Numbered from the stretch's first letter, positions 35,544 to 43,685 are shown. The stretch is 64,000 nt of DNA from Fretibacterium sp. OH1220_COT-178 (GCF_003860125.1 NZ_RQYL01000015.1:1-64000), one strand, 5' to 3'. Notes: generated by a model from the letters alone, not told the origin. Numbers and translations: made by a program.

Positions 35544-36152
35544 TCAATCGAGGCTCAGGCCCCTCATGCCCTCCACATGCTTCACCACGGCCTTCCGGGT
35601 GGCCGCAGCCAGGATTCCGTTGACCTTGCCCGCGCCGAAGCCGCCGTACCTGGTGACGAGCCCGCCGATCGTCTGGTTGGAGGCCCCGCGCTCCGCGGCC
35701 GCGTAGACCACCTCCCCCGTCTGATTGTCGATGACGCGGATGTCGAGCGTCACATAGGCCGTGTTGGAGACGCCCCCCGCCCCTCCGATGCCCGGAATGG
35801 GAACGGCCCCGCCGGCCGCCTTGTAATGGTACTCCGTGACGGCCCCCGTCATGGAGTACCGCGCCCCCTTGATCTTGCCCAACTGCGGCGCCGTCGACTC
35901 GTCCATCAGCCCCGACTGACTCAGACGAATCTCGTCCGCCACGTAGTTCAGCTTCTCGCGCTCCACCAGGGTGAAGAGCCCCGCCTCGTAGAGCTCGGTG
36001 GTCATCATCTCCGTGATGGCGGAGGCCGGCACGCTGCCCCCGGCCTTGTTCTCGAACTCCCGAACCGCCAGGCGCGGCTTCGCTTCGGCGAAGCCCGCGC
36101 AGACGAGGAGCAGCGCCAGCCCCCACGACAGCAAACGCACCGTCCGCCTCAT
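35544..36152 (-). CDS. Exported CsgG-family protein
   Basis: A 202-residue protein: signal peptide to about residue 24, then a CsgG-like domain (RLAVREFENKAGGSVPASAI; EREKLNYVADEIRLSQSGLM; GARYSMTGAVTEYHYKAAGG). It is paralogous to the first half of the next gene's product and lacks the TPR extension. No lipobox cysteine is visible, unlike curli CsgG. ATG at 36152 is preferred over 36170 because AAGGGGGAGAG precedes it. Confidence 0.85.
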   Translation of the reverse strand: MRRTVRLLSWGLALLLVCAGFAEAKPRLAVREFENKAGGSVPASAITEMMTTELYEAGLFTLVEREKLNYVADEIRLSQSGLMDESTAPQLGKIKGARYSMTGAVTEYHYKAAGGAVPIPGIGGAGGVSNTAYVTLDIRVIDNQTGEVVYAAAERGASNQTIGGLVTRYGGFGAGKVNGILAAATRKAVVKHVEGMRGLSLD

Positions 36153-36183
36153 CTCTCTCCCCCTTTTCATCCGGAGGACGCCC

Positions 36184-36708
36184 CTATTCGGTCATCCTCT
36201 TGACGGCCAGTGCCGCGGCGGCCTCCAGCGACTTCTGCTGAGCCTCCGAGGGCGTGTAGCCCACCTGTTTGCCCGCAACGGTGTCGGCGTAGATCTGGCT
36301 TCCGTTGGAGGCCGTCACCATGACGGCCACGGAGGACGTTCCCGTATAGAGCTGAAATTCGTTCAGGACGGGACGCCCCGCCTCCACCTGCGCGGTGACC
36401 ATGGTGCTGAACCCGTACTGTCTGCCGAGCTTCATGATGGCGTCGACGTTGCCGTCGAGGGCCAGGGCCGCGGCCTTGCTGCGGCGGATGGCCTCCAGCT
36501 TCTTGGGATCCACGACCTTGTACCCCTTGGCGATCAGCTGACGCGTAAATATCGAGGCGGCCTGGGCCGCCTCCTGCGCGGAGGCGCTCTTCACCAACAC
36601 CGCGATCGACCCCTTCGGCAGAGCCGCATGGGCGCACGCCGAACCCAGACAGAGGACCAGTCCCAAAACCAGGGCCGCGCCCGACCCCCAAAATCTCAAA
36701 GCCTTCAT
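36184..36708 (-). CDS. Exported protein of unknown function in the envelope operon
   Basis: A 174-residue protein with a signal peptide (FWGSGAALVLGLVLCLGSAC, then AHA). The mature part reads SIAVLVKSASAQEAAQAASIF and YKVVDPKKLEAIRRSKAAAL, an alpha/beta pattern similar to the TolB/CsgG amino-terminal fold that senses or binds other envelope proteins. It lies 31 bases upstream of the first CsgG gene. Assignment to a family is not secure. Confidence 0.7.
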   Translation of the reverse strand: MKALRFWGSGAALVLGLVLCLGSACAHAALPKGSIAVLVKSASAQEAAQAASIFTRQLIAKGYKVVDPKKLEAIRRSKAAALALDGNVDAIMKLGRQYGFSTMVTAQVEAGRPVLNEFQLYTGTSSVAVMVTASNGSQIYADTVAGKQVGYTPSEAQQKSLEAAAALAVKRMTE

Positions 36709-36757
36709 CGTCTCCTCCTCGAAATCTCCGGCCAAAACCCTGCCTCGGGCCGCCTCG

Positions 36758-37228
36758 TCATCTCAGGCGCAGGCGCTGCATCTCGCCCGCCAGATACGAC
36801 TCCCCGCTCCGGCCGAGCAGGCGGGAGAGCGCCGTCTCCACCTCGATAAAATAAAGCCCTCCCTCGATCCTCTCGGAGAGGACCCTCACCGGGGGGACGT
36901 GGCCCGCAAGCCACAACGCCCGTTCCCGCAGCGCGGGGTCGTCCAGGATGCGCCGACGCAGCAACAGCAGGCCGCGCCGCGCATCCGTCAGGGCCGCACG
37001 GCGGGCCAAAAGCCTTCCCTGGCCCGTATTGTGAACGATACGGCCCACGCCGCACACGACCGCGCGGTTCTCCTGCCAATCGGCCTGGAGGCTCTCCTCC
37101 GTCATCTCGAACAGGTCGGCCGTCGGCACGGGCTCGGCGAGCGGAACGGCCGGGGCGGGAAGGACGAGACAGAAGAGCAGGACAAAGGACGAGAGCCCCC
37201 AAAAGTACGCATTCCTCGCACCTCTCAT
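36758..37228 (-). CDS. Exported LPP20-like protein
   Basis: A 156-residue protein with an N-terminal hydrophobic signal (about 8-28). The segment GVGRIVHNTGQGRLLARRAA followed by LTDARRGLLLLRRRI has the pattern of LPP20/FlgP proteins, in which an A-x-A-x-x-DA-R helix follows a Gly-rich strand. Its start overlaps the stop of the FlgT-like gene by four bases. It probably forms part of the same envelope complex. Confidence 0.65.
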   Translation of the reverse strand: MRGARNAYFWGLSSFVLLFCLVLPAPAVPLAEPVPTADLFEMTEESLQADWQENRAVVCGVGRIVHNTGQGRLLARRAALTDARRGLLLLRRRILDDPALRERALWLAGHVPPVRVLSERIEGGLYFIEVETALSRLLGRSGESYLAGEMQRLRLR

Positions 37229-38454
37229 GGGGCGGAGGCCTCCGTTCCACGACCCTCCACGAGGGCTCCGGACACGCCGTCGATCTCATAACCTCCGTCC
37301 GAAAGGATACCGGCCAGATCCTCCGCCGTCTTGTCCGAGACGACGTCCAGCTCCAGCTCGCCCTTACGGAACTGCCTCTGATAGACCCCGGTCACCCCCT
37401 CGAGCCCCGAAAGGGACTCCTTGAGCGCCTTGGCCTCCTTGAACGTCACGCCGGCCAGCTTGAGCTTGATCGTCCGCCCGGGGATCCCCCCCGCCGTCCC
37501 CGAGACCAGCGCGTAGGCGATCTTGTTCACCAGGCTCTTTCCCGCACGGCTCGCGCCCGGTTTCAAGCCCTTGACCGCACCGTCCTCGACGGAGGTCCCC
37601 TTCTGCTTCTCCTCATAGGTGTCGGACCCCAGCTGATAGGCGGACGAAGCCAGCACCGCCCTCAGCTGGACGGTGCTGCGCACTCCATAGATGCGGACGC
37701 CGCTGATCTTCTGATCCGCATAGGCGCTGGCGTAGGCCTTGCCGTAGATCAGCACGTCCGCCTGGAAGTCCCGAGCGATCTCCCTCAGCCTCTCGGGATT
37801 TTCCTCGCTGCGGGCCGCGGCCAGATCGATGTCCTTGAGCGTCCCGGCCTGGGTGGGATCGACCAGCAGGTACCCCGCCTTCTCGAACACCCTCAGGACC
37901 TCGCTCTCGGCCGTGGAGAGAAAGGAGGGCTTGTCGCCGATACGCTCGTCGAGGAGGACCATGATCCTGGGGTTCCCCAGCGCGTCGATGACGACCGGCC
38001 CCAGAACACCGTCCAGCGCCGCCTCCGCCACATCGCACCGGACGGAAAGGTGGAGCACCCCATCCTCGTCCTCCCACTCCTTCAGGATCTCCATCCCCTT
38101 GACGATCCCCTGGGACTGGGAGAAGACCTTGTCCTTCACCACCTCGAAGTTCTTCATCTCCGTGATGCCGGAGACGTAGGCGCCAAGGGCCTTCTCCAGC
38201 GCCTCGCGCATGGCGGAGCGTTTGGCGTCCTCACGGGCCTTGTTCCTGGCGCCGTCGACGATCGGGGCGTAACCCTCGACCTCGACGGTGATGAGCTTGC
38301 CGACGGGCTTGGAGCCCGTCTTCTTCTCCGCCCAGGCCGAGCCCGCCCCCATTCCCGGCAGCACCGCAAGGCACAGGGCCAGAAGCGCCGCCAGTCCGAG
38401 GGCCCCTCGCCTCGGGAGGGGCCTTGCCGCACGAAAATCCGATCCTCTGAGCAT
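37225..38454 (-). CDS. Exported FlgT-like protein
   Basis: A 409-residue protein with a signal peptide (about 18-42). Residues about 52-145 match the FlgT N-terminal pattern (VEVEGYAPIVDGARNKARED followed by AKRSAMREALEKALGAYVSG), with a conserved VRCDVAEAAL strand. The middle (NPRIMVLLDERIGDKPSF to ADVLIYGKAYAS) resembles the FlgT/TolB-like middle domain. FlgT of Vibrio builds a ring around the flagellar motor; no flagellar genes are seen here, so this may serve a different envelope machine. It starts 11 bases after the coiled-coil gene. Confidence 0.75.
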   Translation of the reverse strand: MLRGSDFRAARPLPRRGALGLAALLALCLAVLPGMGAGSAWAEKKTGSKPVGKLITVEVEGYAPIVDGARNKAREDAKRSAMREALEKALGAYVSGITEMKNFEVVKDKVFSQSQGIVKGMEILKEWEDEDGVLHLSVRCDVAEAALDGVLGPVVIDALGNPRIMVLLDERIGDKPSFLSTAESEVLRVFEKAGYLLVDPTQAGTLKDIDLAAARSEENPERLREIARDFQADVLIYGKAYASAYADQKISGVRIYGVRSTVQLRAVLASSAYQLGSDTYEEKQKGTSVEDGAVKGLKPGASRAGKSLVNKIAYALVSGTAGGIPGRTIKLKLAGVTFKEAKALKESLSGLEGVTGVYQRQFRKGELELDVVSDKTAEDLAGILSDGGYEIDGVSGALVEGRGTEASAP

Positions 38455-38464
38455 CGGACGGCGC

Positions 38465-39958
38465 CTACTTGGAGACCACGATCACTTTGCAGTCCTTGCG
38501 AAAGTCGTAGGAACTGCCCCGGATCTTCGCGGCCACGGCGTTGCTGACGACGATATCCACGTTGCCGTTCCTGAGCTTCAGGGCCTTGGCGACGATCGGA
38601 TTGCCCGCAACGTGAATTTCGCCCTTCGCGTAGTTGATGTTGTTGTAGTAGGCGCAAAGCCCGGACTGGAGGTAGCGGTCCTGGTCGACGAACTCCATGC
38701 CGTAGACGGGCTTGCCCTTCTCGTCCAGCACACGGAAGCTCATCGAGGGCACCAGGGGAAGGTGGCGGACGTCCAGGATGAGCCCCGTGTAGCGGCCGGA
38801 GGATTTCTTGGGCTTGGGCTCCTTGTACTCCCTGTCGACCGGTATCCTGGGCGCAACGACGGCCCGGACCGGGGGCAGCTTGATCCTGCCGGTGACCGTG
38901 TAGGTCTCGCCGTCCCACTCCCCGCTCATGACCTCCACGTTCTTGACGACGCCGCTGATCTCGGAACGCACGCGGTCCTCCGCCATGAAGTCGTTCATCG
39001 TGGTGCTCGAGTCGATCTGGACCCCCTTCAGGAACTCCAGCAGATTGCGCTGGAGATCCAGGGTCGCCCCCCTGCGGGCCAGGGCCTTGGCCTGTCCGCC
39101 CTTCGTCCCCGTGGGGGCCACCGCCGTGCCGATGGCCTCGATGTAGTTCTCCGTCCAGTTCATCAAGCCGTTTTCCCGCTTGACCACGACCGCCCCGGGG
39201 CCGTCGACGTCCGGCAGGACGTTCCCCTGCGCCTGCGCAACGACGGGGGCCTTATCCATCAGGGCGATCTCCTTGACCTGAAGGGCGGCCTCCTTCTCGG
39301 TCAGGGCGGCCTCCTTCTTCTTCAGCTCGGCCTCGCGCCCCGCAAGTTCCGCCTCCCGTTTCGCGGCCAGTTCGGCCTCCTTCTTCTTGACCTCGGCCTC
39401 GCGCCCCGCGAGGTCCGCCTCGCGCTTCTCCGCCAGCTCGGCCTCTTTCTTCAGCGCGGTCTTGCGGGCCGCAAGCTCCGTGGACGACTCCCTATCCTGT
39501 CTCGCCAGCTCCGCCTCGCGCTCCGCAAGGGCCAGCTCGCGTTTCGCCAGCGCAGCCTCGCGCTCCGCAAGCTCCGCGGACGAGGCGGACGAAGCCTTGT
39601 CCTGCTTCAGCAGATCCGCCTCGCGCTCCGCAAGGGCCGCCTCACGTCCGGCCAGATCGGCCTCACGCTCCGCCAGCTTCGCCGCCTCGGGAACGACCTT
39701 GCCCTGTTCCGCCAGATCCGCCTCGCGCTCCGCAAGGGCCGCCTCGCGCGCCGCCAGATCGGCCTCACGCTCCGCCAGCTTCGCCGCAGCCCCGCTCCCC
39801 TCCTCCGACCCGGATTCGGCCGCCTCGCCGTCCAGGGAAGCCCCCCGAACCGCCGCCTCCGAATCCACAGGCGCCTCCGCCCTCCGAAGCTCCGGAAAAT
39901 CCGAGGCGCTCAACAACGCCGTGGAAAGCACGACCACCTTCAGAAACATCAACATCAT
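38465..39958 (-). CDS. Coiled-coil protein with LAEREA repeats and an LPP20-like domain
   Basis: A 497-residue protein, first gene of the six. After a short hydrophobic N terminus (MMLMFLKVVVLSTALLSAS) residues about 58-235 are an almost uninterrupted series of 7-residue units such as LAEREAD, LAAREAA and LKKKEAA, giving a long, highly charged coiled coil. Residues about 265-390 match the LPP20 pattern (NWTENYIEAIGTAVAPTGTK; ALARRGATLDLQRNLLEFL; DSSTTMNDFM). The C-terminal 110 residues are a beta-rich domain. The coiled coil could span the periplasm, which is inference. Confidence 0.8.
   Translation of the reverse strand: MMLMFLKVVVLSTALLSASDFPELRRAEAPVDSEAAVRGASLDGEAAESGSEEGSGAAAKLAEREADLAAREAALAEREADLAEQGKVVPEAAKLAEREADLAGREAALAEREADLLKQDKASSASSAELAEREAALAKRELALAEREAELARQDRESSTELAARKTALKKEAELAEKREADLAGREAEVKKKEAELAAKREAELAGREAELKKKEAALTEKEAALQVKEIALMDKAPVVAQAQGNVLPDVDGPGAVVVKRENGLMNWTENYIEAIGTAVAPTGTKGGQAKALARRGATLDLQRNLLEFLKGVQIDSSTTMNDFMAEDRVRSEISGVVKNVEVMSGEWDGETYTVTGRIKLPPVRAVVAPRIPVDREYKEPKPKKSSGRYTGLILDVRHLPLVPSMSFRVLDEKGKPVYGMEFVDQDRYLQSGLCAYYNNINYAKGEIHVAGNPIVAKALKLRNGNVDIVVSNAVAAKIRGSSYDFRKDCKVIVVSK
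39285..39792. repeat. Imperfect direct repeats encoding LAEREA units
   Basis: Units of about 21 bases recur throughout, and two nearly identical ~70-base copies lie at about 39613-39682 and 39723-39792 (period 110). All lie in frame in the coiled-coil gene, so slippage could lengthen or shorten the coil. Confidence 0.8.
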
Positions 39959-40043
39959 GACTCCGATCCCCTCCCGACTCCCATGGTTTGCGATGCACGT
40001 CAGACCTCAGAAAAGTTCCGAAATATCCACTCACCTTCACCGA

Positions 40044-40072
40044 ATTGTATACGATGAAGCCGGTTCGAACAA
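40044..40072 (-). promoter_or_regulatory. Promoter of the six-gene envelope operon
   Basis: Minus strand: TTGTTC, a 17-base spacer and TACAAT, 86 bases upstream of the first start codon. Gaps of 10 to 95 bases or overlaps link all six genes. Confidence 0.65.
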
Positions 40073-40126
40073 ATGCGTCTGGTCCTTCGGGACGGTCGGA
40101 ACGGGGTGGTTTTCGGGGTGGTTTTT

Positions 40127-40157
40127 CGGCCGACGGGGACAGGAGCCCCGCCGGCCG
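40127..40157. terminator. Hairpin after the 387-residue unknown gene
   Basis: Twelve-base arms with one mismatch and a 7-base loop, 16 bases past the stop codon on the minus strand. No T-tract on that strand, so termination would be of a weaker type. Confidence 0.45.
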
Positions 40158-40173
40158 TGAAACGAGGCGGACG

Positions 40174-41337
40174 TCAGATCAGCCCCGCAAAGGAGGAAAC
40201 ATACGGAGCCACGCTGTCGTACCAGTCCCGAAACTGTCGGGCCCAGACCAGCTGCGTCACCGTGAAGAAGTCGTCCGTCGGGCCTCCCAGGGTGTCGTGC
40301 AGAAGGGCCCTTTCATAGATATCGGCGGGGAAAACGTAGATCAGCTCCCCCTCATGGCGCAGAGTCGCCGCTTTGGGTTTGCAGCCCAGCGCCATCCGTC
40401 CCTTTTCGTCGTCGAAGAAGGTGACGGCGTAGGAGACATCGCCTATGGTCCCATCCTGAAAGACGAGCCGGTGTTTGCGCACGCAGCCCCGATCCAGCAG
40501 CTCCTTGTCGCTGTCCAGGGAGGTCCTCGACTCGATCGCCTTGGCGGCCTCGAAATGGCGGATGAAGGCCACCAGCTTGCGCCCCATTCCCATGAGGCGC
40601 GGATCGCGAAGGCCGAAGGAAACGCCGCCGGCTCCCGACCGACGGGGGACGTTCTGTGCCGGATCCCCCTCGCCCCGCCAGAACAGGTCGACCATCTCGG
40701 AGCCGTCCGCCTCGCAGAAGGAGAAGCCCAGCAGCATCGCCGCAGCCGCGATGCGAAGCGGGCTGTGCCATCGGGCCGGGTTCGCGTGCGCCAGCCGCCG
40801 GACCGCCCCCGTCCTCAGGAGGTCCTCCACCGAGCGTGCGTTGTCCTTGATCTCGAGCGGAGCCGACAGGGCTCCCCGCTCCTCGGGAGACACCGGAAAA
40901 AAGGGACGGAACTCGCCCTTTTTCTTGTCCTCCCCCGTGAGGTCCGCGACCCAGAGTGCGGACCGCTTGTCCTCCGAAAGCAGGTTCAGCTCCCCCCGGT
41001 CCGTCACGACCTCGGGGACGTGAAGCACCCTCTCCAGGTCCACAGCAAACTTCCACAGCTTGGGACGAAACGCCGTGTACACGGCATACTCCGACAGGAT
41101 GCGCTGAAGCGCGGGCAGGAACTCCCCTATCTCGTAGACGGAGCTCTCCCCCCGCTTTCGTCCCTTGACGGACAGCTTCCGATCCCGCTTCTCCAGCCAG
41201 GAAAGGTGGATCAGCTTTCTCGCGTTCTTGTTCTTGTTGAGGACCACCAGACGGGGAGAGAGCCCCTTCGTCCAAATCTGCAGCGCGATGTTTTCATCAA
41301 TGTCGCAGCTGCTGACAATTTCTCCCTTGTCGTCCAT
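40174..41337 (-). CDS. Cytoplasmic protein of unknown function, 387 residues
   Basis: ATG at 41337 is chosen because AAGGGG lies about 9 bases upstream; an ATG at 41346 has no spacing. There is no signal peptide or membrane segment. Visible features are a basic stretch (LEKRDRKLSVKGRKRGESSV), a Trp/Phe-rich middle and a C-terminal region with DVSYAVTFFDDEKGRMALGC, RHEGELIYVFPADIYERA and FTVTQLVWARQFRDWYDSV. I do not recognise a family. It lies alone between the envelope operon and the Fur-type gene. Confidence 0.6.
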   Translation of the reverse strand: MDDKGEIVSSCDIDENIALQIWTKGLSPRLVVLNKNKNARKLIHLSWLEKRDRKLSVKGRKRGESSVYEIGEFLPALQRILSEYAVYTAFRPKLWKFAVDLERVLHVPEVVTDRGELNLLSEDKRSALWVADLTGEDKKKGEFRPFFPVSPEERGALSAPLEIKDNARSVEDLLRTGAVRRLAHANPARWHSPLRIAAAAMLLGFSFCEADGSEMVDLFWRGEGDPAQNVPRRSGAGGVSFGLRDPRLMGMGRKLVAFIRHFEAAKAIESRTSLDSDKELLDRGCVRKHRLVFQDGTIGDVSYAVTFFDDEKGRMALGCKPKAATLRHEGELIYVFPADIYERALLHDTLGGPTDDFFTVTQLVWARQFRDWYDSVAPYVSSFAGLI

Positions 41338-41479
41338 AAGCACCATCCCCTTATGACCTCATCCCGTCCCTGGGGAAGCCGTCGAGATTGAAACGCCCCG
41401 CGTTTTTTTCAAGTGTAGCATACCCCCCGAAGGAAAAAGAAAATCTTTTTAACAAAGCGCAAACACGACAAAAAGGGTC

Positions 41480-41508
41480 TTGACAAATCAGGCAGGATGG
41501 AATAAATT
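41480..41508 (+). promoter_or_regulatory. Promoter of the Fur-family regulator
   Basis: TTGACA, a 17-base spacer, TAAATT. The dyad at 41513-41527 starts five bases further on, over the expected transcription start. Confidence 0.8.
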
Positions 41509-41512
41509 AGAC

Positions 41513-41527
41513 TTAGTTTAATTCTAA
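41513..41527 (+). promoter_or_regulatory. Putative PerR/Fur-type operator
   Basis: TTAGTTT-A-ATTCTAA is a 7-1-7 dyad close to the PerR-box pattern TTAGAAT-N-ATTCTAA (five of seven positions in the left half, all in the right). Its place at the start of transcription suggests autorepression. Confidence 0.5.
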
Positions 41528-41547
41528 TAACGATGGCGGAGATCGAG

Positions 41548-41940
41548 ATGACGAAATACGGCAGCGGAATCCTGGAGATCGTGAGCAGAGCGGGCGAGCA
41601 CATGACCGCCGAGCAGGTCTTTATGGAGATGAAAAGGCAATACCCCTCGATCGTCATGGCAACGGTCTACAACAACCTGAACTCTCTTTGTGCGGCGGGG
41701 CTGATCCGCCGGATGAACATCGAAGGCCAGCCCGACCGCTACGACCGCACCGTGAGGCACGATCATCTGATCTGCCGATGCTGCGGGGAGCTCAGGGACA
41801 TTTTTATCGCGGACCTCACGGATCGCCTGAAGCGGGAGACCGGCTTCGACATCGATTCCTACGATTTGAAGCTCTCCTACGTCTGCAGGGCCTGCCGCGA
41901 AAAAGCCGGCGCATCCGTCGCCAGCTCTTTCGAGTCGTAA
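41548..41940 (+). CDS. Fur-family metalloregulator, probably PerR-like
   Basis: A 130-residue protein with the Fur winged helix (GEHMTAEQVFMEMKRQYPSI then MATVYNNLNSLCAAGLIRRM) and two Cys pairs for structural zinc (LICRCCGEL and VCRACREK). ATG at 41548 is preferred because GCGGAG precedes it; ATG at 41533 has no ribosome-binding site. The downstream dps gene and the PerR-like operator suggest peroxide or iron sensing; a Zur or Fur role cannot be excluded. Confidence 0.85.
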   Translation: MTKYGSGILEIVSRAGEHMTAEQVFMEMKRQYPSIVMATVYNNLNSLCAAGLIRRMNIEGQPDRYDRTVRHDHLICRCCGELRDIFIADLTDRLKRETGFDIDSYDLKLSYVCRACREKAGASVASSFES

Positions 41941-42117
41941 GCAAAAGAAAAATCATAACGCGATGGACGCCCTCTGTCTCGTGATCGCCGGGGTCGTTCG
42001 GGAAAGGAGTGTATCCGTCAGCTTCAGGAGGAGATCGCGCAGCGGAAAAAGGGACGGCCGGGCCGAAACATCGGGGCCCTGAATCAAAACGACTTAAATT
42101 ATAAGGAGATGTTTGAA

Positions 42118-42549
42118 ATGGAAAAAAAGATGAACATACTGCTCTCGGACCTCGTGTTCTTTTACCACAAGCTGCAAAGTTACCATTGGTACATCGCGGG
42201 GCGCACCTTTTTTCAGACCCACGCCAAGCTTGAGGAGTACTACGACCAGATCAGGGATCAGATCGACGAGGTTGCCGAGACCATGCTGATGGTCGGCTAT
42301 CGCCCGGTCTCGACCATGGCCGGCTTTGCGGAGAATGCAAAAATCAAGGACGCTCCCGGCAACTACGAGAACGACGAGAAAGTGGTTTTCGCCTCCGTCT
42401 TGGCCGATTTCAAATACCTGCTGGACAGCGTCAAAGCCATCAAGTCGGAGGCCGACGACTCCAACGACTACCTCGTCTCCGCCAAGATGGACGAAGCCAT
42501 CGAAAGCTACAGCAAGGCAATCTGGATGCTCTCGCAGGCTGCGATGTAA
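42118..42549 (+). CDS. dps: Dps-family ferritin-like protein
   Basis: A 143-residue protein that should form a 12-subunit shell, oxidise iron with peroxide and protect DNA. The ferroxidase motif begins HKLQSYHWYIAGRTFFQTHA and continues KLEEYYDQIRDQIDEVAE; these supply the family's inter-subunit His, Asp and Glu ligands. ATG at 42118 has AAGGAG nine bases upstream. The same frame is open for 156 bases upstream but has no good start, so I do not extend it. It follows the Fur-type gene by 177 bases. Confidence 0.9.
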   Translation: MEKKMNILLSDLVFFYHKLQSYHWYIAGRTFFQTHAKLEEYYDQIRDQIDEVAETMLMVGYRPVSTMAGFAENAKIKDAPGNYENDEKVVFASVLADFKYLLDSVKAIKSEADDSNDYLVSAKMDEAIESYSKAIWMLSQAAM

Positions 42550-42645
42550 GCCAGCCGAAAAACCGCGGCCTTCGGGTGCAGAGAATTTTGAGGAAATCCC
42601 CTGCGCCCGGAGGCTGTGGCCCCGGGACTCCACGGACTCGCCAGG

Positions 42646-42677
42646 AGGGCGCGGCATCTTCGAAGGTGCCGCGCCCT
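42646..42677 (+). terminator. Terminator after dps
   Basis: An 11-bp stem (AGGGCGCGGCA with TGCCGCGCCCT), 10-base loop, followed by TTGTGTTG. Confidence 0.75.
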
Positions 42678-42964
42678 TTGTGTTGCCACGCTGAACAGCC
42701 ATCGGTTACGGTGCCCTGTTACCGCCAAGATGGTTGGGGGCGACAGGTTCGCCCTTATCTGTTTCCCACTCCGTACAAGCTTTGAAGCCCCGAAACACGG
42801 GCCTTCGCGCTGGAGAGGAGTTTCCGTACGGAAAACCTGGACAACCGGCAGGGCAGCCATGAAGGGCATACGCCGCTCCGGGGGCCGGAATCGGAAACGC
42901 AAGAAGTCGGTTCCCTAACGAGGACACGCAGTTCGGGGGCTCCAAAAACAACCTTCAGTCTACA
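42678..42964. other. Intergenic stretch without recognised features
   Basis: Between the dps terminator and the hepT stop codon. Short frames exist on both strands but none has a ribosome-binding site or recognisable product. Confidence 0.5.
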
Positions 42965-43411
42965 CTACAGCTGCTCGTTCAGCTCCGGGAACAGGGATTT
43001 GATGTGCGTTTCTACCTTCTCGTAGACCCTTATCGCCTCGGGGATGTTTTCCCGAAGCAGGGCCTCGTCCATCTCTATCCCATAGCCGTGGGTGAGACGG
43101 TGACGGAAGCGCCTCATGCCGTTCAGTGTAGGCTCGATATCCGGCGGAAGCAAGCCCTTCTCCTCTCCTGCATCGACGAGACGTTTGTGCCAGGATTCGT
43201 CCTTAGGGATCTTCTCCTTGTACACGCCCTCGATGAAAAGCCGCAGGATGTTCTCGACGCTCATGTAAAGATCGCCAAGAAGCATCCCCGCTCCGGCACG
43301 TACCATCAGGCTCCAGGGGGTGTCTCGAAGTGCCGCTTGGAGTTCAGAAATGGTTCGACGGCTTTTCTCAAACACGATGCAGAGCGATTTTCTGTGGTTC
43401 TCGGTCAGCAT
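42965..43411 (-). CDS. hepT: HepT-like HEPN toxin
   Basis: A 148-residue HEPN-domain protein. The ribonuclease motif R-x4-H-x-Y is present as R103-HRLT-H108-G-Y110 (in RRFRHRLTHGYG). HepT toxins cleave or otherwise inactivate RNA and are neutralised by the neighbouring nucleotidyltransferase. The start at 43411 follows GGCGGAG and overlaps the end of mntA by 44 bases. Confidence 0.85.
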   Translation of the reverse strand: MLTENHRKSLCIVFEKSRRTISELQAALRDTPWSLMVRAGAGMLLGDLYMSVENILRLFIEGVYKEKIPKDESWHKRLVDAGEEKGLLPPDIEPTLNGMRRFRHRLTHGYGIEMDEALLRENIPEAIRVYEKVETHIKSLFPELNEQL

Positions 43412-43685
43412 AGATCTCCGCCCCTTCGTCAAGGATAATCGGAACAAGAAAACCGTTGTCTTCCACGCGTATCACGTCAACGGGCTTCCCCCCAAGCTCA
43501 TCAGCCCACAGAAGGCGATCCCAGAAGGCATGATAATCCTTCGAGGACAAACCCTCCACGGCAAGGTCAATGTCCTTGGCCTCGCCTTCCGGTCCTGTCA
43601 GGCAGGAGCCAAAAAGCCATACGCGAGCAGCACCGTATTCCTCGGCAACGGAACGGATGAAGGTTAGGCTTGTATCGCTCAGCAT
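43368..43685 (-). CDS. mntA: MntA-like nucleotidyltransferase antitoxin
   Basis: A 105-residue minimal nucleotidyltransferase. The GS-x10-D-x-D catalytic signature is complete: G26-S27, D38 and D40 (LFGSCLTGPEGEAKDIDLAV). MntA proteins adenylylate the HepT tyrosine next to its active site. ATG at 43685 is chosen because AGGAGG lies 8 bases upstream; the GTG at 43694 is too close to it. It precedes hepT, as in known pairs. Confidence 0.85.
   Translation of the reverse strand: MLSDTSLTFIRSVAEEYGAARVWLFGSCLTGPEGEAKDIDLAVEGLSSKDYHAFWDRLLWADELGGKPVDVIRVEDNGFLVPIILDEGAEIYADREPQKIALHRV

Noticed and set aside
39285-39792. Repeats considered as a CRISPR array
   Set aside because: Units are contiguous, in frame and vary codon by codon; there are no spacers of constant length and no cas genes.
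38288-40057. A 589-codon plus-strand frame with LRK/LRQ repeats opposite the coiled-coil gene
   Set aside because: The repeats are the complement of the LAEREA-coding repeats; no start signals or domain.
41956-42117. N-terminal extension of Dps
   Set aside because: The frame is open for about 50 codons upstream but lacks a start codon with a ribosome-binding site, and Dps proteins normally begin near 42118.
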